From contig NC_079316.1 of the NCBI RefSeq assembly GCF_029931775.1, positions 69,288,064 through 69,352,063 of the forward strand: a stretch of 64,000 bases of DNA, given 5' to 3'. This DNA comes from Euleptes europaea (Eukaryota; Chordata; Lepidosauria; Squamata; Sphaerodactylidae). A program made the translations under genes and the position numbers. Below are positions 55,651 through 64,000 of the stretch, one piece after another (position 1 is the first letter of the stretch; each line of letters starts with the position of its first letter). Below the pieces are notes generated by a model. It worked only from the letters and a program-made list of their open reading frames with translations, ran no database searches and was not told the DNA's origin.

Positions 55651-56154
55651 TAGGGGTGTGCTTTTGCCTAAAGCTGAACTGAAAAACCAAAAAATACCTT
55701 ATCGATATTTTTTTGAATTTTTTATACTGGAAAAAAAATGGCGGCAATTTAAGGGAGATGAAAAGCCGATCCTGAATAATGACGAATTTTCCCAGTATTA
55801 TTCAGGACCACTTTGGCCCACCATTCAAATCCCCTCTCCCCCTCTCCCCCTCCCTCCCTCTCCCCTTACTTACCTGCTGGTTGGGTCTGCGCCACCACCG
55901 CCTCCCAAGTCCACATGGACTTGGGAGGTGGTGGCGCTGAAGTGAACGGTAGACTCGGCTGGGCCCGGCCAAGCCCAGCATTTAACTCGTGCTGCTGGGA
56001 TTTTTTGGGTTCGGGTTTAATAAACCAAAAAAAATTCAAATATCTGAGAAAAGCTGATATTGCGATTAGTCTTTTTCCAACTTTTTCAAAAATTACTGGG
56101 TCTATTAAACTTGAACCCAAAAAATACCAAGAAAAAACATGGTGCACAGCCCTA
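55651..56154. mobile_element. hAT-like MITE, 504 bp, with perfect 8-bp TSD
   Basis: Ends TAGGGGTGTGC and GCACAGCCCTA; TSD GTAAATAG at 55,643-55,650 and 56,155-56,162. The arms fold (TACCTTATCGATATTTTT against AGCTGATATTGCG). A GC-rich centre has CCTCCCAAGTCCACATGGAC and its mirror, GGACTTGGGAGG. Confidence 0.9.
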
Positions 56155-56162
56155 GTAAATAG

Positions 56163-56740
56163 TATAGATGCAGGCATTTTTCCTATAAGGCAACAATGAA
56201 TTTTCTCTATTTCAGCTCTCATCTAGGAGTATAAATAAAAACAAAGGTCTAGGGGCCACAAGAAATCATGGGCAATGAGCTTTCTCCTGTATGAATAGCA
56301 GCTGAACAAAGAGGATATACAGATTCCTGATCAGTGTAACTGAGAATCAGTCTAACTGAGTTCTAAAAATCTCCTTGCCTCATGTTGAATCATTGATGGT
56401 CTTCCAGAGAAACATGGAGTCACAGCTATCATCCTAATACACTTGTCCATTATTCTTAGCTGTGTGCAGGGGTCAAAAAGTCACAGGATGTCGCTCTAAA
56501 AGGGGTTATGATGGCACAGGACTCAGCGCAAAGTGGTATCTGTTCTGAATGCAGTGGCACTGCAGTGCAGAATTTAAGTGTTGTCTCAGTGCAAAAAGAT
56601 GATGTATAGAGCTATGGGCAGGCTGCCAGACATTTTATGTTGAGGGGGCCATGAGTACATGGGGAGGGGCTAGGGTTGCCAAGTCTCCATCATTCTAAAC
56701 ACTGAGACTCATTTGGTGCAGTTTGATGGGGTTTGTGGTA
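56163..56740. other. Unassigned intergenic DNA
   Basis: No repeat or gene recognised, except the words TAGGGTTGCCAAG near 56,670 which may be a MITE terminus. Confidence 0.4.
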
Positions 56741-56900
56741 TAGGGTTGTTAACTGACTGAAGAAAAAATTGTCCTGTCCCTTTAATAGAGGTTTAATAGG
56801 GTGTTATTTACCTCTGTGCCATGAAAAGCTTCAGCTGCCCTTCTCCACACATCCAGCCTCTATTAACAGGACATTTTTATCCAGGCCTGTGGTAACTCTA
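56741..56900. mobile_element. Small MITE with AGGGTTGTTAACT-type ends
   Basis: TAGGGTTGTTAACTG at the left and GTGGTAACTCTA at the right, with TTGTCCTGTCCCTTTAATAG mirrored by CTATTAACAGGACATTTTTA. TSD not identified. Confidence 0.6.
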
Positions 56901-57045
56901 GTGGGGTGAGGCCAGGTGATATCAATGAATAGTTTCAGTAATATTTGCATATTTTGAATTATTTATATCCTGCTTTATTTCCTTAGACTCAAGGCGGCTG
57001 ATAATGCAGCAACGAATTGCAACATGTAAAACATAAGTAGTAGAA

Positions 57046-57493
57046 GAAGCAGATTTGGCATTTATACCCTATTTTTCTCTACCTTTAAGGAGTCTCAAAG
57101 CGACTTACAATTGCTTTCCCTTCCCCTCCCCACAACAGACACCTTGTGAGTAGGGTTACCAACCTCCAGGTAGTAGCTGCTATGACATCTGATCTCCAGA
57201 CCATAGAGATCAGTTCACCTGGAGAAAATGGCCACTTTGGCAACTGGACTTTATGGCATTGACGTCCCTCCTCAAACCCCACCCTCCTCAGGCTCTGCCC
57301 CAAAAAGCCTCCTGCCAGTGGCAAAGAGGGACCTGGTAACCCTGCTTGTGAGGAAGAGGAGGCTGAGAGAGTTCTGAAAAAACTGACTAGCCCAAGGTCA
57401 CATAGAAGGCTTCATGTGTAGGAGTGGGAAATCAAACCAGGTTCTCCAGATTAGAGTCCACTGCTCTTTACCACTACACCACTCTGGCTCTCT
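57046..57493 (-). mobile_element. tRNA-derived SINE, reverse, split by a MITE
   Basis: The two SINE parts (57,046-57,150 and 57,345-57,493) join to the 61,941-type SINE; between them sits the MITE described next, which duplicated CTTGTGAG. Confidence 0.9.
57151..57344 (+). mobile_element. hAT-like MITE, AGGGTTGCC family, inside a SINE
   Basis: Ends TAGGGTTACC and GGTAACCCTG; TSD CTTGTGAG at 57,143-57,150 and 57,345-57,352. The nested position shows this family moved after the SINE family spread. Confidence 0.93.
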
Positions 57494-58794
57494 ATTAACA
57501 AGATTAAAACACATGGATTTAAAATACGGCAATACAGCCATACACTATTTTGTTTGAACCACAAAGTATCTGTGCATAGTCACAGTCATGCCTTTGAAAT
57601 GATGAGCTATTCACCAAACTAAACATTTTAGATTACCATGGATATTTATGTGTTTGCTGTAACCATAGTTGAGCTTAAAGAGCCAATTATTGCCTCTCCT
57701 CTCCAATTCACATGGGCAGTATTTTACATAAGCATGCATGTGGAGGAATCTTAGAAGAAGCATATATCTGCAATGTCACAACATCAGCTATCTAGGGAAA
57801 AGTGATTTGCTTATCACACTAGGAGTAATTTCTTGATTTAATGAGCATACCTGCATTTATCGCTCGAGAGATGTTTCTGGGCATAAAACTGTGCGGCAGG
57901 ATTCAAATCTATGTTGAGAAAGGTGGGAATACCTGTGGGAGAAAATAATTAATCAGTGCCAATCACTGAAGTTGCACCAGCTTGCTAAATCACTCCTTCC
58001 CACCTAGAAATTATCTTCTATTACCAGGTAGGTAGATGTCTGTGGTTACTGTGTAGTAAGTCTCAGAATTTAGAGAGGAGATTATTCTTGGCTCAAATTT
58101 ATTTAGTTTTTTCCTCTGGAGACCACGCTTTTCTGTAGTGAAAGGTGGTGGGGCTTAGGAGGACTGCCTGGGAATTATGTCCCTTCAACCCTTTGGCCTA
58201 ATGCAGTGAAGAATTTCTTCTTCTGTAGAAGTTTCAAAATTTAAATCTGCCTAAGCTTTATGGCAATGAATCCGCCCACAATTTTTCCCAGAGCTACGAA
58301 CCTGGTTGTGGGACTATTAAGCGGTGCTCCTTTATAATGCTGCGTGGGTGGTGGTTCAGGCCAGATCTCATATCTGGCATGGATACTCAAATGTATATAT
58401 ACTTTAACTGTTGGTACTGAGCCCTGTTTGTTGTATATAGCTTTGAAAACCTGTTGTCATTGGTAATGTCTTCAAAAGGCTCAATTTTGGGATGACAGAA
58501 ATCATGGGATTCTACACAATTTCTTTTGGGAATGTCACGGGTCAGATATGTTTCTACAAGTTGGTTAATGATGTAGATACTGGAAATTATATATTTTGCT
58601 AATATATATAATTACAAGTGAGGACCTGCAAGTAACTTGAGGGGAGGAGACATCCCATCCCCCTGCCTTAACTTCCTCCTCTCTCCCCACCCCTTTTCTG
58701 ACACTCCCCTAGTCTTACTTTCTTCCCTCACCACTCTTGTCACTTACCTCCTCTTCCTTTCTGCCCTCAACCCTTTTCTGTCACCCTTACCACT
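57494..58794. other. Unassigned intergenic DNA
   Basis: No gene or recognised repeat. A TA-rich stretch is near 58,590-58,615. Confidence 0.4.
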
Positions 58795-59215
58795 GTTGCC
58801 AGCTTGGCGGCAGGACAGCAATGATTCCTGCACTCCCCACCACCTATTATTGCCAGGTCGGCAGGGAGGTTGTGACTGCTCCTGCAACTCCCCTGCACCT
58901 GCAGTTTTTGCCAGCTTTTTTTTGGGGGGGGAAGTGGTGACTCCCGTGCCCCCCCTGCTTTCAGTATCACTAGCTTGGTGGGGGGGGAGTGATAATTCCC
59001 ATGCCCCCTGCCACCTCCAACATTGCCAGCTCAGCAGTGGGGAGTGAAGCTTTGTCAGTTTGGTGGGGTTGGGGGCAGTGATGACTCCTGCGCTATAGCT
59101 GCCTATAGCTTTGCCAGCTAGGTGGGAGGGAAGAGGTAGTGACAACTCCTACATGCCCCCAACCCCTCTCCAGTTTTGCCTCCTCAGTGGCTAAGGAGGG
59201 GCAGAGAGCAATGGC
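58795..59215 (+). repeat. Old minisatellite, about 7-8 units of 45-65 bp
   Basis: Units start with TTGCCAGCT-like words at about 58,796, 58,851, 58,910, 58,966, 59,022, 59,054, 59,111 and 59,174 and share a G-rich segment, a GTGA..ACTCC-like segment and a CCCC-rich end. Divergence is high and unit length varies. Open frames across it (136 and 133 codons, opposite strands) follow from the repeat. Confidence 0.78.
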
Positions 59216-60344
59216 TCTTGCTCTTTCCCTTGCCCTCCTCCTTGCACAGCAGCAACTGCTGACAATGCTTTTGTTTTGGGAAGATTTAAACTCCTCAATG
59301 TATTTTTAAACCTTTTCAGTTTTTTTGTTGTTGCAAACTTGGGAAATGCCTCAAGTTTGCCAAACTATCTGTTTTTAGTCAGCACAGTGACAGGCCTAAT
59401 TTGTGGATTTAAGTATCCGCAGATTAGGCCACCCTTAACTGTGAGAATGTAAGATACATTTTGCAGGCAATTAATTCCCACTCATCATTTGTAACTATTC
59501 AAAAAGGACATTTTTTTAATTGAATGGGGTGCTATATTCTGTCATTTCCTTGATTATTCCTTATAGAAGGAGAGTCCAAAATAAATGGAAGTGATCAGTA
59601 ATACCAACAATTATCAGATCATATCTGTTTTAATCTCAAAGATGCCAAATAGCACCACAATTTTATCTAAAAGTAATCTCAAGTTTATAGTGATTACATT
59701 TCTAGATACATTAAGCCATATCCATGATCATTCATCCAATAAAGTGTTTTTGCTAGAGTCAGTTTCTCATTTAAGTCTATTATTTTATATCTTCATCTCT
59801 TAGTCTTAGCAATTGAATGCATTGTATACTAAACATCATTTTTTTCATGAACAGAAAATATATTTACACATTACACATGGTCTATCTTGTTTGAAAAAGA
59901 ATTTGAAAAGGGGAGGTCTTACATCATATTTTATTAGTCACATCCTGAAACATGATCCTAGTGTTATTAAAGGTCAAATCTGATAGTGTAGATAAATTAT
60001 GCTGGTATTAAATGGACACATCCCCTAGCAATTTGTAGAAGGAGACTGCTCATTATATATATGAAAAAAGAAGAAAAGGAACGGGTTTGACTTAGCTTAC
60101 ATTTAAATTTATGCCAAACCACTAAAATATGATAAAGCATTCAACACTTACCCTTCTCTTAGGTACCATTTTCCAAAGTTTCCCTCGTTTCTATGTCTTC
60201 TCTGCTAGCTGATACTGTTCCTGGTATTACTTTGACTGCGGCTAAATTTCTGGCAGCAGTGAATTTTATGCAAGGGTGGTATTTGCAAGACTGGGTCTGT
60301 TCAAGGCTGCTGGATCATTGGATTGTTAAACAAAGAAAGAATAT
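59216..60344. other. AT-rich intergenic DNA
   Basis: No gene; the piece at 60,190-60,340 translates to ADTVPGITLTAAKFLAAVNF and may be a LINE scrap. Confidence 0.4.
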
Positions 60345-60935
60345 TTTAGGTCATTTATGCATGGGAATTTTACCTGAGGTTCGTTGCTGGCTGGCCCACA
60401 CTTTCCAGTTGGGAATCTCTGCATCAGCAGTCTCCAAACTCAAATCAAGTCCTGCCCCTTTAAATGCTGCTTTGTAATTGGCTTATTTTGCAGTGCTCAC
60501 TGTGTGAGAAGATTCCCCCCCCCCAACCCAATTGCCGCACAAAAAAGCATTTTAAGAACAAAAAACAAAAAACGGAGCAATCTGCAAGGAGAGGGAGAAA
60601 TCCAAGCCTCGGTCTTAAAACGCCTTTCTTCTGCTCAGAAAGAGCTCCCAGGAAGCATTTGAATCCCCGCCTCTTTACTCGCTGCTTTGTGATTGGCTGT
60701 GAGAGAAATCCATCTTCTGTGTCCAGTACTTTTCCTTCTGCACGGAGATTTCAGCTGGGCTGAATTCAGGGGAGAGAGAAGAGTCAGGTTAACAGAGGAA
60801 TGGGAAGCCCTGGTCATTGCGAGGGATGGCAGTGAGGTCATTTCTAATGGACAGAAAACTCATGCAGAACTCCAAGGAACAACCGAGTCAGACGGGGGCA
60901 AACATGAGTCCGAGTACCCGTGCATAAATGTCCTT
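60345..60935. mobile_element. Probable nonautonomous DNA element, TCATTTATGCATGGG ends
   Basis: Left AGGTCATTTATGCATGGG is mirrored by CCCGTGCATAAATGTCCT at 60,913-60,931. Two internal relatives of CTGCTTTGTGATTGGCTGTG lie at about 60,466 and 60,685. The terminal words resemble those of the 10,867 MITE family (CCATTTACGCATGGGA). No TSD found. Confidence 0.6.
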
Positions 60936-61940
60936 AGATACCACTATACTAGTAAAAGGGGTGATGAGTCCTTAATGTTCACCGATTCTGTGGTTACTGT
61001 CAATTGGGATGTGTGGTAGTGAAACCTGAGCTTTGGACAGGGAAACCAGTGTCTCCCTCAGGTACATGCTTATGCATAGCCGATGTAGCTGATTCTTGAA
61101 GGTTTACATTGCCATATGAATATCTGTTTCTAGAAATGATTTTCTTTTTAACAACACAGGAATAATATTACGTATCAGGCCCAGCATCCATCTAGTCCCT
61201 ATCCTGTTCCCCACAGGGACCAAAGACATACTTCTAAGAAGTTCACATGCAGAGTGTGGTCAACAGTCCCCTCCCCTCAAAAAACTGGCATTGAGAGACA
61301 TTGAATCCTCAAGGTTTCGTTTAGTTATCTTGGCTAATTGCTTGCAGAACTAGCCTTCATGATCTAGCCATGAAAATCTGCCTAAGCCAGTGACCATCTC
61401 CATTTGTTGTGGAAGCCAATTCCATAAGTCAGTTAGGCACTGTGATATGAAGTAATTTGTTTTTGATCAGCCTAGTATTTACAGCCCCCTCAGACTCATT
61501 GTGTGACACTGACTTTAGAGTTATGAGAGAAGGTGAAAATTCCATCCACTTTCTTCACTCATAATAATAATAATAAATAACAATAACAACGATAATAATT
61601 TATATCCTGACCTCCCACTGCAAAACCAGGGCTCACTGTCATGTAAGCTACTGTTATGTTTTTTCCCCCCAAAAGTAAAAAATCCCAAATTCTTTAGTTT
61701 TTCCTCAAAGCTGCTTCAGCCTCTTGATCCTTTTGGTTTCACCTTTCTGCACCTTTTCTATAATACTCCTTTAGAAATGGAGTGGCTAGAACTGTTTGCA
61801 GTATTTCATTTACAGCTGCACCCATATGAAAATTCTACTGATGGTTTTATTTTAAGTTCCTTTCCTAATTATCCCTACTTTGGAAATTGCCTTTTTCACT
61901 GCCATCACAGAATGAGTTGACATTTCCATTGCAGTCTAAC
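60936..61940. other. Unassigned DNA with a TAA microsatellite
   Basis: Interrupted (ATA)n at about 61,561-61,600. A weak LINE-tail-like stretch (TTTATATCCTGACCTCCC) follows. No gene seen. Confidence 0.45.
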
Positions 61941-62193
61941 CTGCCAGCGTGGTGTAGTGGTTAAGAGCGGTGGACTCTAATCTGGTGAACCGGGTTGGTT
62001 TCCCCACTCCTCCACATGAAGCCAGCTGGGTGACCTTGGGCTAGTCAGTAGTCACAGTTCTCTTCGAGCTCTCTCAGCCTCACCTACCTCACAAGGTGTC
62101 TGTTGTGGGGAGAGGAAGGGAAAGAGATTGTAAGCCAGTTTGATTCTCCTTAAAAGGCTGAGAAAATTGGCATATAAAAACCAACTCTTCTTC
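61941..62193 (+). mobile_element. tRNA-derived SINE, full length
   Basis: Complete copy from GCCAGCGTGGTGTAGTGG (A box) to the end ATAAAAACCAACTCTTCTTC. Flanked by TAACCT on both sides, a partial TSD. Confidence 0.92.
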
Positions 62194-63337
62194 ATAACCT
62201 CAAGATTTCATGCCTGGTTAGTCACCTTTGGAGTAAATGTGATGTTAGGAGCTGTTGTGCCAGTATGCATCGCTTGACGCTTACTATGAATCTCATTTAC
62301 TATTTTGTTGCTCCTTTGCCAAGTTTGGAACAACACTTTTTGGAACTCTTTGCAATCATCCTGAATAATTTGCCACCATCCACAAATGTGTCTATCTCAC
62401 TGCTCACCCTGACTCCAGATCGTTTATGAATAAATTAAGTGGCGTTGCTTTTGGTTTTGTACATACTATCTTTGTATGAATTTTGGCCAAACACCTTGTT
62501 TTGCAGCAGAGGCAGCAATGAATGCACATTAAGAAAATATAGTGGGAAATTTGACAACACGTAGTGGGGGCACCTCGACTGCTTCCAAAGTGTACAGAAT
62601 GCCATTTTGAAGAGGCCATTCCCACTTCTACCCCCAGCCTGTCAGATTACTCTGATCTCACCAAATTGGGCAAAATGTCTCAGGTCTCTTAAGGTTAACC
62701 CATTAATGCTTTCAATGTGCTTAATATATTGTAAACACAAACATGTTAGTACTCCAATATATAGTTGGATAGATTAATTGGCCCTGATTGATTTAAAATG
62801 TACCACTCATGAGCTGAGCAGCCTATTATTTTAAAACAATTTTAATGCAATTATGAACAACAAAAATCACAGGTGGCAGGGTGGTGGCATTTTAAAAGAC
62901 AAATTCCCTCTTCCTTGTTACAAATTGGGAAATGCCTTTTCTAAAATGGTGTCTGAAACGCATCATTGAAAAAAACCAAATATACTTTTAATGATTATTT
63001 TACTGATATGCAAATCTGTATAGCTTTAATTAGACTTATAATTAATCAATTAATAATTTGTTAATTGGAACATAGCCCTCATTGCTCTGCCAATCAATCT
63101 ACCATTCTACCTACCCACATGCCCAAGGGAGAACTGTTACAGCATTGTAATTAAAAAATCAATCAAAAATTCACCAAATCCAAGAACAATTTCTGAAACA
63201 TTCCTCACATGATGCCAACCAAAGCCCATTCAACAAATGGCTACCCCCCATATAATACATATTGAAAGACTCAGAAGTGTTCAGAAGTTTTCTACACTCA
63301 TACCCTCTGAGATTTTTCCAAGTATTGCCTATATCAG
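62194..63337. other. AT-rich intergenic DNA
   Basis: No gene. Parts may be old LINE sequence but I cannot assign them. Confidence 0.4.
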
Positions 63338-63533
63338 TAGGGTTACCAGGTCCCTCTTCGCCACCGGCAGAAGATTTTTGGGGCGAAGCCTGAGGAGGGC
63401 AGGGCTTGGAGAGGGACTTCAATGCCATAGAGTTCAATTGCCAAAGCAGCCATTTTTCTCCAGGTGATCTCATCTCTATCAGCTGGAAATTAGCAGGAGA
63501 TCTCCTTCTACTACCTGGCAGTTGGCAGCCCTA
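63338..63533 (-). mobile_element. hAT-like MITE, AGGGTTGCC family, with perfect 8-bp TSD
   Basis: Ends TAGGGTTACC and GGCAGCCCTA; TSD TATATCAG at 63,330-63,337 and 63,534-63,541. Orientation is opposite to the copies at 26,904 and 57,151. Confidence 0.93.
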
Positions 63534-64000
63534 TATATCAGTATATCTAATTATGAACAATGGCTGTAGAGTGTAGATACAAAACACACACAATGGGGCC
63601 CTGTACAGATGGGGGGAGACTTTTTTAAATGCAAACATAAGGGAACCCTCTAGGGTTGTAAAAAAAATCCCATTATAATGAAAATTGGGGAGTTAAAATC
63701 TCCCCAAAATGGAGAATGCTGACTGACATCTAGCAAAACCTTGTGAGATCATGGTTGGCGACATGGAGTTGCCTAGCAACCCCAGCATCAAATGTGGGAG
63801 AAGGGCAGGAAGCAGCAGTCAAGGGGTAGAGAAGGGAGAGGAAGTGATGATAGGGGAAGAAAGGGAGAAATTGGGAGCCAGATGGGATTTTCCTTGCTAA
63901 CATATCAGCTTGTTCTTTTAAAATCTTCCACGTTTCTGTTTCTCACTCAAATTGGAGATTACCATGATGTTAAATTTGGTGTCCAGTAGCAATGTGTGCA
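63534..64000. other. Unassigned DNA to the window edge
   Basis: No gene or recognised repeat; purine-rich at 63,785-63,880. Confidence 0.4.

Noticed and set aside
60193-61019. Three frames of 92-108 codons as a possible gene
   Set aside because: They overlap a probable DNA element and lack recognisable domains, conserved splice sites or start context.
61941-62040. tRNA genes at the heads of SINEs
   Set aside because: The heads have A and B boxes but run into SINE bodies and do not form a full cloverleaf acceptor stem.

Overview
The window is vertebrate nuclear DNA, most likely from a squamate reptile (lizard). It carries two conserved single-copy genes, HMX2 and BUB3, both on the + strand and in the order known from vertebrate HMX3-HMX2-BUB3 loci. 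The repeats are squamate in character: BovB (RTE) LINE 3' ends, Sauria-type tRNA SINEs and 5S-rRNA-derived SINEs with BovB-like tails, CR1/L2-type LINE remains, and many hAT-like nonautonomous DNA elements, several with 8-bp target-site duplications (TSDs). No species call is possible from the sequence alone.

Layout. 1-8.3 kb is repeat-rich intergenic DNA (BovB end, an eroded CR1 LINE, SINEs, a hAT-like element, a 39-bp minisatellite). 8.3-12.7 kb has long repeat-poor stretches that look like conserved regulatory DNA. 12.7-15.7 kb is HMX2: promoter, two coding exons, one intron holding a palindromic element, and a 3'UTR inside a CpG-rich region. 16.1-17.4 kb is a second repeat-poor block of probable developmental enhancers. 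18-28.5 kb is accessory: a Sauria SINE, palindromic elements, an orphan CpG island, a 164-bp-armed hairpin, a broken Ty3/gypsy-type fossil, a decayed autonomous hAT transposon whose two ends show an inversion, and an inverted duplication of a Penelope-like sequence. 28.57-29.18 kb is the CpG-island promoter of BUB3 with two ZNF143-like motifs and a CCAAT box. BUB3 coding exons lie from 32,067 to 46,687. 47-64 kb has no recognisable host gene; it is filled by LINE fragments, SINEs, a 2-kb composite hAT-like element, smaller MITEs and an eroded minisatellite.

How the genes work. HMX2 encodes a homeodomain transcription factor (inner-ear and hypothalamic development in vertebrates). BUB3 encodes the WD40 protein of the spindle-assembly checkpoint. 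They are neighbours by ancient synteny and not by shared pathway. HMX3, expected upstream of HMX2, is not in the first 13 kb and must lie beyond the left edge or be missing.

I found no convincing new gene system. The most informative unexplained structures are the inverted hAT footprint (26.4-26.8 kb), the near-perfect hairpin at 19.9-20.25 kb, the composite element at 53.3-55.3 kb, the Penelope-like inverted duplication with a hammerhead-like core, and the orphan CpG island.
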